Assembly (NCBI GenBank): GCA_030549495.1
Contig: JAUIRK010000791.1
Location: forward strand, 27,208-91,207
Reading direction: 5' to 3'
DNA: 64,000 nt
Source of the DNA: Nectonema munidae
Lineage: Eukaryota > Nematomorpha > Nectonematoida > Nectonematidae
Part shown: positions 23,071 to 36,070 of the stretch, in pieces
Position numbering within the stretch: the first letter of the stretch is position 1
How the letters are laid out: each line of letters opens with the position of its first letter
Notes under the pieces: model-generated
What the model was told of the DNA's origin: nothing
Database searches by the model: none
The model's input: the letters and a program-made list of their open reading frames with translations, nothing else
Program-made: the position numbers and the translations under genes

Positions 23071-24503
23071 AACTTTGGGCAAATTTAATCGACCTTGAAG
23101 CAAACAAATATACATACATTGATATAAAAAAAAATTATTATTCTCGCTTTTGCTATCGATAGCTTGACAAAGCTTCTCTCTCTCTATATATGTATATAAT
23201 TTGTGCAATTCATTGCACCTTTTTCTCATAAATTTGATAATTGCGTTTTCTTCGTCATCATGATCTTTATCTTAATTTATTATGGGATGATTGTATTCAC
23301 GAATACGAGAGAGTGTACTAATAGAAAAGAGAGCTAAAGCTGTGCACCGTCTTTTTGCGCTGACCACATTTTAAGAATGTTCAATATACGCTTATGCATA
23401 ATGTTATCAAAAAAGTAAAATCTTCGGAAATTGGCAATGCGATGTTGAAATTGAAATGATCCTTGAATGAGGATGCAAAAATTTTAGCGCATACTCAATA
23501 CATTTCTAGTCTCTAACTTTCTTCTCATCGCTTCCAAAAGTTGGGAATTATTAAGCAAACAGTTATGATACATAACTCTTTTGATAAAATTTATAAAAAA
23601 AAAAGTAGGTAATATTTCGCCTCCACAAAGCTTCTTCAGACAATAACAGCAAGAAAGTTATTAATCATAACTGTTTACTCATATGGTTTAATTGTACTTC
23701 AGACTCTCGTGTCATATTGATAATTTCCATTATTTATATACCTTTTACGAAATTTTAAGAGGAGAAGTAAAACTGACTGATGCTGTCATATAACAAAAGT
23801 TTTATTACGCGGTTAGATATATTTGATACAAAATATCTCGGTCCTATTTTTAATGCATGGAAAGCATTTATAAATGTGGATGAGAAAGAGTTGAAAAGAT
23901 CAAACCTAGAACAAATTTGATTCATCCGATAATCGAACATTGAATCGGTCAGTCTACCTGGCAAGAAAGGAAAAGTACTCACAAGGTCTTTTTAGTAGTC
24001 AGAGATATGACAGACACTTCCATTCGCTTCGATTTTTTTGTTCAACATTGGACAATTTATTATGATAGATCACGAAAATCTTTCTTAATCATTTAGATTT
24101 AATTGTGATTATATTTGACTGGTATAAAATTCGAATGATGTACTCTTCAAAAAATAGAATTTTTAATGATGTGTGATTTGAATCAGGAACTCGTTGAGGA
24201 CCAGTAGGACACCAATATCCCAAGAAAAGAAAATCTGGTCCTCAAAGCAGTCAACCTCTTTCAAGTATGTACTATACTCCTTATCATGGAAACTTGAGAC
24301 TCCTAATAAAAAATATTTCATTAATATATTTGCTTTTGTTTTCCATCGATATGATTATTATTATTATCGTTTGATGTCAATCAAGTAGCATCGCTTATTT
24401 CATTGGTAGAAAGTTATCCAATCAACTGAGGACATGGACGGATTCTTTCAGCATTGTGAGAGTAAAGGGTATTTTATTTTTTCGTCATTATGATTAGATG
24501 AGA
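23071..24503. other. AT-rich spacer, nothing recognised
   Basis: Short frames only; no supported gene. Confidence 0.45.
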
Positions 24504-24761
24504 TCACAACAAAATCATGATAAATGTATAGTATAGGGAGAAGGAAAGGGCGCCTGAAGCGAGAAGAGACGAGCACATTGTGGAAGGAGCCGAAGAGATG
24601 TAGTGCTCGATGCCATTGTAGCCAGTTTTTGGCCAGTATGGATTCACGCCGTAATACGGGTAATAGGGCTGATAGGAGTTAGGATTTTTGTAGTTTGTGC
24701 CAACAGGGTGATTGTACCTGTACTTTCTGTTGTAGTAGAACGGACTGTAACCGCAGACACT
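24504..24761 (-). CDS. Terminal exon of a tyrosine-rich protein
   Basis: A - strand frame of 85 codons runs from a strong acceptor (TTTTTTAG at 24770-24762) to TGA at 24506-24504. It begins SVCGYSPFYYNRKYRYNHPV, continues through a Y/P/N-rich part (16 tyrosines in 85 residues, including YQPYYPYYGVNPYW), and ends in a hydrophobic stretch (SLYYTFIMILL). Codon use and GC content stand out from the A/T-rich flanks, which argues for a real exon. The exon has no ATG near its start, so upstream exons at higher coordinates are needed. The composition recalls secreted cuticle, byssus-like or adhesive proteins of invertebrates; I do not recognise a domain. The hydrophobic tail might be a membrane or GPI-type signal. 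Confidence 0.55.
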   Translation of the reverse strand, partial: SVCGYSPFYYNRKYRYNHPVGTNYKNPNSYQPYYPYYGVNPYWPKTGYNGIEHYISSAPSTMCSSLLASGALSFSLYYTFIMILL

Positions 24762-25183
24762 CTAAAAAATATGAAAGCACAAATGATCAAAGGTAATTCA
24801 CCATATGTGTGCACATTTATTTTTTTTATTTGATTCACTTTTCCAAAACACTATTCAATCTTCCCTCTCCTGCTTTGCACATCAACCGCAACTACTATTT
24901 TTTTTATCATCTTTTTAAAATGTTTAAAGGTTTAAAGAACGAAAAATAAATTAAAAAAAAAATTATTTAAAAAAAATTTTTTTTGTTTTATTTGTTAAAA
25001 AGTATATTTTCTAACAAGACTCCTAAACCATATTTAGGTATATTTATATAATATCATAACTTTTATAAAGAGTGTGGATTAAATATTTTCGATAGTTTAC
25101 CATGTCAAATTTTCTGTATGAATCCAATATTCCTAACCTGTGGTCTTCCAAGCCCAGTACCCTTATGTGCTAAACTATTTTAT

Positions 25184-25234
25184 GGGTTAGTTGTCCTGAG
25201 TCCAGGGCAATCACCCTTGATGACAACTAACCCC
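25184..25234. repeat. Hairpin-forming inverted repeat
   Basis: GGGTTAGTTGTC and its reverse complement GACAACTAACCC are separated by about 27 nt. A small MITE remnant is likely; no target duplication seen. Confidence 0.65.
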
Positions 25235-25598
25235 CAAGACAATTTACCCCCTATCATGGATCAATAATAATTAAATATTAGAAATCTGGGTAGGTAAAGA
25301 AAAATCTTAAACGAGTAATATGTAAAAATAAAAAAATGTAATATTAATATGCACTAGGGTGGCCCTTAAGTATGAACTAAAAATTAAAATTTTTAATTTT
25401 GTTGCTCCCATAATTTAATTATGTTTATACGTCTAAAACAAATTAATTTTTGAAAATTTGACCTTTTTTTAAAAAACCTAAGTCGACCCTCAGAGAAGAA
25501 AGGAATAACAGAATTTTTGGAATTAAAAAAATGCATCTTTATTGCAAAAAACTATATGAGATTTTAAATTTTTTAATAACAAATGTACCAAGATAACA

Positions 25599-25885
25599 TT
25601 AGGTCTTTAAACAATATTTGGTAAATTTTGGATAATTTTTTCTTTTTTCATCATTTGTAAGGATATTATGATAATGTTCTATGAGCTTTATTCCTCTTTC
25701 TGCAACATCATTTACAACTTCAATCTTTTTATCTTTTTCTGAACCTTCTTTAAAACAAGACCTTTCTTTCCATAACAAAGGATCTTCATTGAGAAAGACT
25801 GTACTGATTGAAAATCGAGCAGAAAATTTTTTTGTAAATAAATTTGCTAATGAAGAAATATCTAAAGTTAAAAAATTGTACTAAA
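25599..25885 (-). pseudogene. 3' fragment of an arthropod transposon-like protein family
   Basis: On the - strand an open frame ends at TAA (25601-25599). It contains VVNDVAERGIKLIEHYHNIL followed by TNDEKRKNYPKFTKY, a C-terminal motif I recognise from repetitive uncharacterised arthropod proteins. Upstream coding sequence is not found, so this is a fragment. The recollection of the family is from memory and was not searched. Confidence 0.5.
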
Positions 25886-27505
25886 GATTATTAAGATCAT
25901 TATTAGGATTTGCTTATTATCTTCCTAAGATTACTAATTGAAAGCTGAGTAAAAAAGCCCCATAACGAATGTTTTTGCTCAAGTTCGCTTACGATTTTTT
26001 GTTTCCAATTTTTTTCTTCAAAATTTCGATAAACATTTTTTAAAGATTGTATCTTCTTTACTCTGCTAAAATTTTACCATATGGAAAAAAAGTTGTCTCA
26101 ATTAATTTTTACTATCTCTATTATCTGTCTACTCTTTTGATTATAATCAACTCAGAAGCAACAAACTATCTCAATAACCTTACTAAAAATATAAATAAAA
26201 TTAACTAAAATATTTTTGAGGGGGGGATTTGTGATGACGAACATATGGTAAAGAAAAGTGATCAGTGCCGTGTGGGCGCTTGCGTTGACTCTGTTTAAAT
26301 GTGTCTTAATAAATTCTATGGCCTGTGTCTGAAACACTCAAAACATAAATTCAATATGTCGTGTGGGAAAATAAAGATATCTTCGTTGATTTTCGTTAAT
26401 TTATGTTAATGATCGTGTTGTTTTTCTGTAATTTTATGTTATATATAGTTTCACACGTTATGATTACCAGCATAAAATCCACGTGTTATATATATTTATT
26501 CACGACTTCTGAAATTCTGCAAATAATTTTCAACTTTTCTCGTATTTTTATAATCCTAATTCAACTTAAGCATTCATCTATTCAAAGTTAACAGAATAAC
26601 TTAGATCATCAATTAAAAAATCCAGTCAGAATTCGCTTCTCCAATCAACTTCCATATGGTAAAATCCGGTAATAATATTTTGTAATAATTGATTTTCTTC
26701 TTTCATTAATTTCACTCGCTTTCCAAGATAACCAAATAATTTCAATTCTTTTACATTTTTTATTCCTTAAAAATGGTCAAATTTTTTTTTTCAAAAAAAA
26801 AATAACTACAATTTTTTAAGTTAATGAAAACTATAAATAATTTTTTTTAATTTAACGATAAAGATAACAAAGCGTTTTTTGTTCAAAATGATGATGACCA
26901 TAACGAAGATGTTTTTTAATACTAACGATGCCATGCCAAGTCGATAAATAAAATGAATGATTTCGGATCATCGTATACTCAATAATTTTGTAATTTTCTA
27001 TCGTCATCAATTATGTTATAAATGTCAAAATCGATTTCTACAAAATAAATCAATATGGGAAGCAAATCTTTTTGTTGAACTTTATGCTACTAAAAAAATA
27101 ATTTACCATAATCACTGTTAGAAAGAGGAATACAGAAATGAAATTTTGCGAGTTCATCACGACTTTGCTATCTTCACATCTACTTCTGCTTTTTTACTTT
27201 TGCTATTCCTTTGAAGAGAATGATGAAAGATGCTTCTCTTTTAAGTCTTAAATATTTTTAAAAAAAATGCGTTGTATAGGAGAGTATATGAGCGAAAAGT
27301 TTGATTAATGATTATCATGATTTGTGAAAAAATAATATGCATAATATCGTCTAATCTAATCTTATTATTGATTGATTGATTGCATTTTGAAGGAAAAAAA
27401 GTACTATCGCTACCATTTGAATAGTAAAGTTAAACTATATGTGTGCTCTGACAGTATACCAAAATAATACAAGGGATATATGCAACTAAAATGCAATATT
27501 TTAAA
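25886..27505. other. AT-rich spacer, nothing recognised
   Basis: Short frames on both strands without family resemblance. A G-run sits at about 26219-26226. Confidence 0.45.
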
Positions 27506-27515
27506 CTCTGTTGTC

Positions 27516-27927
27516 AGTGGCGGTTTTAAGGGGGGCATGCCCCCCCCCTCAGTTTTTTGGTTGGGGCCCATGTTGGCCCCTCCACATCAAATACCTATTT
27601 TACTGGATTTAAAATTTACTCGAAACTTTTTATAATTTAATTTTTTTGAGTGGGTTTTGCATCCAGGGGAAAGAAATATCTCTCTTATCTGGACGGGTGA
27701 ATCTTAGACCAAGAGCACTCTTATGAGGTCTCTGCTCGCATCGGAACGTGAGAGCACCACCCAAATTGATTATAAAAAACTAAAGTTCCACAATTCTAAA
27801 TATCGATAAGTAATTCTCATGAAAAAAATTGATAAGTTTTAAATTTTTTGGTTTTAAACCTATTTCTTTGCAACTTTTTAAAAACTTGGCCCCCTCACTT
27901 TTGAAAATCTAGAGTTGTTCTAGAAAC
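27516..27927. mobile_element. Putative hAT-type MITE
   Basis: Starts near CAGTGGCGGTTTTAAGGGGGG and ends TTCTAGAAACCTCTG. The 10-bp sequence CTCTGTTGTC occurs at both borders (27506-27515 and 27928-27937) and may contain the target duplication. Inside, Gly/Pro-like G and C runs (GGGGGGCATGCCCCCCC near 27530) form a palindrome. No open frame. Confidence 0.6.
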
Positions 27928-27937
27928 CTCTGTTGTC

Positions 27938-30518
27938 CCGCTTCATTCACACATATCCCCGTGTAAAACATTTGTTCATGAAATTTCTTAGGTTTCAAAT
28001 TTCAAATATCTTGCCTATTCATCATGCATATTAGTAAATTTAGCAAAGAATATTTTTGTAAGACACTTAAAACAATATGCAAAAGAAAAAAATAATTGAT
28101 TTCAAATGTGCTTATAAAATGACTAGCAAACAGTTCTTTGCCTTTAAATGGAAGAATATATTTTGTTTAAGCTCCTAAATCCATTCCCCCTATATCAGTT
28201 GATTTTTGCCAGCAACTTGAAATAGCCTTTGTTCATTCATCAAAGACTCTCTATGAATATCATCTACATTATCTTTTGGAAGAAAATGATACGTATTGCA
28301 TTTTATCTAGAATGAGTATAGCTTCTACTTTTTTTGCATAATTTCTTGATTTAAAAGCTAATTGGTTAAACTAATTAACTTAATTAAACAAAAATTCTTA
28401 ATTTAATTTAACTTTAATTAATTTTTTTAAATTAAGGTTAACTTAATTTGAACAAAAATTCTAAAATTCTGCGCTAGGATTTTTGGTACACCACTGATTT
28501 TATATAGTAAAAAAAAAGATTTTTAAAATTGAGTACCTTTACGTTGTTATATGCAAAAAGTTGAAATATATAGTATTTATTATTACATTAGCACATTGGC
28601 CTAATATAAACATGGTTAGGGTTATATATCATAATGACACAAATTTGTCTAGCACATTTCCCGAAATCATGGATCATTATTTTTTTAACATAGCATGCCT
28701 TGTAAGGATACCCTTTATGTTTGATTAGCTTGTATAGTTAAATTGATAAGTACTTTCTATATTTGGCTGTGGTTTAAAATTATTTTATCACGTTTTCTTT
28801 CTGATCTATCCAAAATTGCTTTAAAAATCGGAATCTAAGTTGAAAAAATATAGTTAAGTTAAGTTCCACTAAATATAAAGTTAACTTACTATCTAAATAT
28901 AGGTGCAAGTAGTCATGTTTTATATAGTAAAATATTGATTTAAACAATTTTTGTAGTTTAGATTACTAAAAAGATGGGAAATCAATTTTTAAATAGGGTT
29001 TCCAAAAAATCTTAGCCAATTTTTAATTTTACTTATTTTTTTAACCTTTACTAGATATGAAATCTTTTGATTATTATTATTTCCACATACTAGAAGTATA
29101 AATCAGGGATACTTCTCCTTTTTGTTTATAGTGGAGCAAAAATGAATGATCCATAAAAAAGTATAGTATGATGAATTAATTTTGGTTTGATTTAAGATAA
29201 ATAAAATAAATTTTAAGCGAAAAATTGAATTATTTTAAAAACACATTCAAGGGAATAACAAATATTATCAAGCAATAAAAGCAAAAGTAGATTTATGTTA
29301 AAAATCACTCAAATAAAAATAAGATGTTCACTTTTGCCAGAATCAACAGGTGGACCGTGGTCTTTAACACGTTTTAATGTCGTTTTCATTTCAAAAATGA
29401 GTTTATTTTACAGATTTATTAATTAGTAGATTTATTTTAACAACTTTAATGAAAAAGGAAATTATATGATTAATTTTATTGTTTACTGAAGAAGTCTAGA
29501 TTAACATTTTTGACTTTTTACAAAAATTAAGATGAACTTCCACATAGTTTAGAATTGCGAATGAAGAAGTGAGCCACACCAAGAGTTGAGCATCCCTGGT
29601 TAAAAATTGTTACGAATTAATTTTGATTTCAATTATTATTCCATATATAGATGGCGTTAATATGCACTTAATCTATTTTCATACTTTTATTAAAAAATTT
29701 AACCTACTCATGTCGAATAAATATTTATTAATTTAAAATTAAAAAAAAACTATAAATAAAATCTTTTATTCAATAAAAAATTAAAACTTTTTCAAATGAC
29801 TTTTTAACATTTTAAAACTTTTAGTGGTAGTATGAGAAGGGGGTGGTAAATGAACTATAAAATCACGAATACTACCACCTACATCTTTACATGCTAGCAG
29901 CTGCAATTTTCCCATTGATATGAATTTTTCAGGCTCTCTCTTGTTCTTTGTATCTTTCATCATACGAAGAGATTTTTTAACCGAAGCAAAATAACGTATA
30001 CAAAATTATAAATAGGCACAAGACGTGAACGAGAGAACCATAACAGGAAGCAAATTCTAGGCTGAATATATAACACCTCTTGCACCACTTAGTACATATG
30101 GATTCATAGAAATTTTCATTAAATCACATTCATGCTTCTTTAAAATGCTGTAACATGAATGCAACTGAGTTTTAGACGTTCAATAAATTTTTTGTATCAA
30201 ATTCTTTATTCCTTATCTCACTCTGCCAAAGTTTTAGAAGAAGCACGTGTCTTTTTAGCCTTCTTTGACATGCCTATTTTCTTTGACTTTTAAGCCAAAA
30301 AGAGTAAATATAAACATAATTTTAAGTTTATTTCAAAACTTTGATAATAATTGAATATCAGACTAAACGTATCAAAAATTATTTATTAGATGAAAGAAAA
30401 TCCGCGATCCTTACATCCAATACTAGAGTAGGCATATTTAGAGATCACTAGAACACGTGTCATTTGAATTGATTATTTCGGTGTTTATGCGATTTGCTTC
30501 CAATGTTCAAAATATTAG
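27938..30518. other. AT-rich spacer with minor frames
   Basis: A 60-codon - strand frame at 29963-29781 and a short basic frame near 30210-30290 (- strand, MSKKAKKTRASSKTLAE) might be relics, but neither is recognised. Confidence 0.4.
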
Positions 30519-30850
30519 CTTTCTTCCTCTGAAGAATTCAAAGGTTTTTACGGTTAGGTAGTGCTCTAGCGACCCGATTCTACGTGGTTAGTAATCAAGC
30601 TATCACTAGACAATAAGTTTGTTTCCCAAATTGGGAGCGTTCGCGTTAGGATAGTATCGATCACTCAGCTGTATTTATATATTGTAACATAAATTCTTGT
30701 AAAATAATATATATAACAAGGTATAGCTATGCAGTAACAAGGGCCGGTAGGTGTTTAGTGGGATGGAAAGTCCAGTTAGACTTGGACTCAGCATTCCGGG
30801 CGGGCCACGATATCCGAAAGGATGGGTGCGAACGCCACAAACAACTTAAT
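30519..30850 (+). repeat. Dispersed structured repeat, copy 2 (family C)
   Basis: Nearly identical to 3793-4130. The GAAA hairpin is fully paired here (ATCC-GAAA-GGAT). A short gap replaces part of the spacer before the GC-rich end. It is followed by a TTAA-type (AATT) tandem run at about 30846-30864. Confidence 0.75.
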
Positions 30851-31715
30851 TAATTAATTAATTAAAATATTTGACTTTAAAATCTTTCCTTTTGTTAAAA
30901 AGCGTTAATACCCTTCTATTTCTCCCTTTATAGCAAGAAGTTTCTTAATGAATTTTATTATTCATAATAAGTATAATGAATTTTACATTGTAAAATCAAG
31001 AGAAATCAATAAAGAGCAAAATGTGTAATTAAAAGAAAGAACAGATATCGAACCAGGGTTGACATGCATGGTTTAATTGGGAAATCTATTTAAAAAAAAT
31101 TTAATAGTGTTGAAAATAAACGATTTAAAAATAGAATTATACCCAGTCTTACAGTAAGCATCAAAGTAAAATTCTCATCCATTTTTAATACACATATGTG
31201 AAGCAAAAAATATACGCAGTCAAACAAATAAACTCACTACCACTGAAAAATGGGGTGTTGTTATGAAGAAAAGATTTTTTTAATTTTCTATAATTATAAG
31301 AAGGGGATTTAGAAATGTTTTTTTTCTAGGAAAAAAATTCGTCTTAAAGCTCTGTCTGTATTTTTACTATAAATTTCTTTGTTTTTTTATAAAAAAAAAT
31401 GAAAAACTAAAGTTTGTATGTTTTTTTGTGCATTTGGAAGTGATTGTTGTAATGATAATACAATATCATACTAAATCTAACTTTGGATGCTAAGATGGGT
31501 AGTGTAAGAGTTTTACCTGCAGAGGGCAAGAAGAATTGTGATGATGTGTTTTGAAAAATTATGCCATGAATGAAAGCGCTACTAGAACAGTAATGTGTCT
31601 TTTTCTTGTAAGTATTAGTTCTCTTGGTGTGTGCGTATGCGTTACATTATTTATAAATCTAATTTAATTATTTCACTCAAATTCACTTTCATTATATCTT
31701 AACTTCATCATGTCA

Positions 31716-31978
31716 TTTCCTCATCATCATTTGATCATCATCATTCCCATCATCATCATCATTTACATCATCATCGATATCATCAGCATTCTCATCAAAT
31801 CCACATTCACATCATTATCATAACATCAATTTCATCATCTTCACATCATCATCTCCACATCATCAACTTCATCATCACCCCATCATCATCATTATCACAT
31901 AACCATCGTTCTCAACCTCATCAATCACATCATCATCATTCTCATCATCATCATCATCATTCTCACCCTCATCAATCA

Positions 31979-32058
<80 letters not shown>

Positions 32059-32109
32059 CTACATCATCATCATCATTAACCTCATCATCATCCTCATCAT
32101 CATACCTCC

Positions 32110-32179
<70 letters not shown>

Positions 32180-32335
32180 TCTCATCATCATCATCAACCA
32201 CATCATCATCACTACATCATCATCATTAGCAGCATTCTCATCAAATCCACATCACATCATCATCATTATCATCGCCATCATCATTTTCATCATCACACAC
32301 ATCATCATCATCATGATCATCATCATATGCCAGCT
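31716..32335. repeat. Large (CAT)n/(ATG)n microsatellite
   Basis: About 600 bp of tandem CAT units, with near-pure runs at roughly 31979-32057 and 32117-32178, and interrupted units (ACATCATC, TTCATCATC, CTCATC) elsewhere. It produces meaningless poly-Met, poly-Ile, poly-His or poly-Asp/Ser frames. Confidence 0.95.
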
Positions 32336-34599
32336 GACAACTCATATAATTTTTACAATTAGAATCGTTGTCACGTGTTTCAGAATTTTGAAAGTATACC
32401 GTTTAATTAAACAAATGCCCAGAAACCATTTTGATAATTTTCATGTCAAATATCAACCAACCAGTTCATTCCATCTTATCTTTTGCCAGAAAAAGTGTGC
32501 CACAATGTGATAAAATATGATAATTTTGTATCACCACTCATTTAAAATGAAGCTTCAGGAAAATTAAAATTTTGTAGGAAATAATTTCATCTTATAGTTT
32601 AAAATATTATGTTTGTATTTTTGAGGGGTGTACCTTTTCACCCAAATAATAGGAAATCTTATGGAACACTTTTTTACCTTCTCACACCCTAACTATATTG
32701 TGATGCATTTGAATGTTTTATGTAAAATTAAACTAACAAAATTTGTTTGAAATCTTTGTTTTTTTGCAACTATAAGTTTTTTTTATTTCAATTTTTTTTT
32801 AATGAAAAATAAAAAATGCATTCTTCTTTCTAAATATCTCCAAATATTGAAATACAAAGTTTCTGTTTTTAATTTTTGGTAAACAAAAATTCTCATTTAA
32901 TTAATATTTTAACTTAACCGTGCGTTTTCTTGAACTTAAATAATGTTCTTGCAAGTCTATAATAAAAATATGCTATTACAATTGACAAAGTTGGGGAAAG
33001 AGAGGTCTTGGAATGGTAAAAATATGGTTCGTTAATTTTGTGGACTTTGGTTCTAAAATGAGAATATCAAGATTTTTTATATCAATATCTCAGACCATTT
33101 CAACCTATCATTGAAAAAAGTAAGTATAGTAATATTATTATTTAAAGAAAAAAAACAGTTATAAAATCTTTTTTTACAAGATACAATTTACAATCTAAAA
33201 AAAAGAATAAACTTGGTAAAAGCTGGAGTAAATTGGATATTTCATAAAATTATGTTAAATTCGGGTAGACAACTTGTTTTTATCATTGGTAACACTTCTG
33301 TATACTACGGCGGAATAATATATTCGTCAATTAATCAAATAAAATTTTGTAAAAATTTTTTGCTAGATCTAAGATCGGCCATATGGATTTTTAGCGTGTT
33401 TTAAAATTGCAAATGTTGACTTACTTGCCAAAGATGAGGTTGATGAATTATTCAAAAGGTGATTTGAGAAAGGTTCAATTTTCATAATCTATACAATTCA
33501 TATTTGGGGATCGATAATAATGATGAAAGCGCTATATTTGGAACGAACTGGATAGAATATGGAAGGAGAGTAATCGCGAAAGCTTAAATATATTCAACGA
33601 ACAATTTGCATGAAGCAGATGGAAACGAGGCAAAAATAGATACTTTGAATCGATTTAAATTGGAGTCGGTTTAAAAATAATAACAACAACAACAATCTAC
33701 TTCTTGAAGTGTTTATAGAATGGCGGTGTATAAAGGCGAGCTTTATCACTCACGAGTATAGCACGCGCTTTTTAATTAAGTGCAATCTGTTATTTTGCGC
33801 GATATTATTATGTGGAGGAATATGCATATGTGCGTAAGCTATCTTATAGTGAGTTAAGAAAATATTTTGATTAACTATTCAAGGTCAAAAGCCCTCCCCC
33901 ACTTGCGCTTCTCCTCTTGCTTCATGGAGGCATGTTAGGAAAGAGTTCCATTTGAAAAAGTAATATAAAACTTATAACTTGTATGAAATATATGAATTTT
34001 ACATTTTATATCTGTATATTTTAAAGGGTGTGACTTGAGATATTACCGAAATAATTTGAAGCGTAAAAAGAAATCTTCCCCAAATCCCTAACAAATCCAA
34101 ATCTTTTCAAACAGAAAAGTAATGCCATGAAAAAAATCATTTTTTTTGTGGTTAAAATTTTAACTTGTGCTTTTATCACTGCCCCCCAAAAGACATTATA
34201 GTTGATTGAGAATGATTACCAAAAGCTTAGATAAATTTGCAGTTTATTTTCCCAGGAAATCCGAAGCTTTCTTCCTTTCCGGTCTCACTCTTTTAAAGCA
34301 CTTCCAAAAGTGTTTGTTATCTGGCTGCTATCTTTACTCCAACAATTTGTATTGTGAATGCTCTCTCTCGAATTGCTACGTGTGTAGGAAAAATAATCAT
34401 CATATGTTGACCAACCAGGTCCAGTTCTTGTTTCTGCTATTATCAACAATGTGTGTAGGTATACATACTTGCTTTTCTCTTAACCTTTCTTCACCTCATA
34501 TAATTGAAATAACATGATGTATCATTCATTATTATTAATTAACTTTATACTCAACTGATTGATTATCCTTATATTCTTTTGGTTTTGTTTTCAGTAAAA
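32336..34599. other. AT-rich spacer, nothing recognised
   Basis: No supported gene. Open frames at 33213-33404 and 34206-34517 (+) have no recognisable domain. Confidence 0.4.
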
Positions 34600-34800
34600 T
34601 TTTTTATATTACCTGGTTGGCATCTTCTAGCGGCTACTTTGGCCTTTGATACCGACCTTCAAAAGTGATTCTTGTCTTTTCCTCATATTTTTATTGCGCT
34701 TATCAATTATATATTGATCCACAAATTGTTTATACCACATGTCATCCCCTTTTGTGAAACTTTTGAAAATAAAGATATTATTATTATTATTAATTTGTAA
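34600..34800 (+). mobile_element. Possible LINE 3' end
   Basis: A segment ending AATAAAGATATTATTATTATT resembles the 3' untranslated end of many non-LTR retrotransposons, which close with short AT-rich tandem units. A similar ending (AATAAAGTTCTTCTTCTTC) occurs at about 879-898. No reverse-transcriptase reading frame is adjacent, so both would be 5'-truncated. Confidence 0.35.
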
Positions 34801-34985
34801 CTAATGCTACAAAGTTTATTCAGTTCACAAGTTTAATTTGGAATTAATTCTACAAAATTTGTTTAATTTGTAATTACTATGTTATTAGATTTATTTAACT
34901 CAAAAGATAAAATAACTATTTATTTTTTAGGTTTAATTTTAAATTATTACTACAAGATTTGTTGAAATCGCAAATTTTAAGTCAT
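34790..34985. repeat. Degenerate tandem repeat, about 60-bp unit
   Basis: Three imperfect units built around CTACAAAGTTTATT / CTACAAAATTTGTTT / CTACAAGATTTGTT, each followed by a GTTTAATTTG-like stretch. Confidence 0.5.
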
Positions 34986-36029
34986 ATTCTCTTTCAAGCT
35001 TATAAACAAAAATTCAGTTTCTTTTTCAAGCTATCTGCGTAGAGTAAAGACCCTCTCAACCCAATCATATTTTGAATACAGCAAAGTGTTCTTTTGATTT
35101 AACGTGGAAATTGAAGATTGAACCAAAATCATGTTATGACAAGACCAATAAGAACTAAGTTCATAAAATTGTAAAAAATATGCAATTCATCATCTTCCAT
35201 TTTCAAATAAAAGCACTTATTTTGACTCGAGTAAAATTGTTCTTATCATTGTTCCACAATGAAATCTTTTCAAAAATTTCCCGCAAATTTCTTTTTATTT
35301 TTTGTCATTTCAAATATAGTACGCCCATATGTTTCAATATTCTCGGTTGTAAGAAGTAAGATATTTTTATTTTAGTTGTCTGGTTCCAAACGTTCAAATT
35401 CTTATAAAAACCAGAAAATATAATTAAAAATTGATTCTAGAGCTAAGTTCAACTAAATTCTTTCTATTATTTGCAAACAGTATATCCATTTTTATCTTGA
35501 CCACTTTCATATTCGGTTCTGTCTTTTTTAATTTCTTGTTAAGCCATCACATATTTCGCTTTGTTCCATTTGGAAGTAATGAAAAAGTATAATGAAGTAG
35601 AAATAACTAAACATATGGAAACGGAACTTATTAAGAAGTAGATTAATAAATTTTAGATTGGTATTGCATATCAATCCACTAAAAGAAATGATCGTTTTTT
35701 ATTGCATAGATTAACGATGATCCCATTAGAGCACTTTACGATTAATGACCGCATACACATACCCGCTCCGTCCTATGGCTGAATTTGGACTGGTATAAAG
35801 TAAGACATATGGCAAACTGAAGTGTAGAAAAATTTAAAATTCTTGTAAAATTTCATGTACATTCTCAATTGAGTTAGCCGACACACATTATTCAACTGAA
35901 CAGCACACAAGTTTCTTTCTCCAAGAAAAAGAAGGTTATTTTCAAATCGTGAACATCAGATTTAAACGGAAAATTAAAAATCAAAACAGGGTGTTATAAG
36001 AACATATAAGAATAATATTATAAACTAAC

Positions 36030-36070
36030 TTCCGTATCCAAAGCCTTGTTGGCCGCTCGAGGATATAAAC
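36030..36070 (-). CDS. Possible small internal exon (Gly/Ser/Gln-rich)
   Basis: On the - strand a 41-nt GC-rich island lies between TATATTTTAG (acceptor ending at 36071) and GTTAGT (donor at 36029). In one frame it reads FISSSGQQGFGYG, a composition in keeping with the tyrosine-rich exon at 24504-24761. The phases of the two do not join directly, so other exons would be needed between them. This could equally be chance. Confidence 0.25.

Noticed and set aside
31976-32212. Poly-Met ORF on the - strand
   Set aside because: Direct translation of the CAT microsatellite.
31716-32335. Possible CRISPR-like array
   Set aside because: Tandem trinucleotides without spacers, in a eukaryotic genome.
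34206-34517. 103-codon + strand ORF
   Set aside because: No domain, no splice context and biased toward Leu, Phe and Ser as in random A/T-rich DNA.
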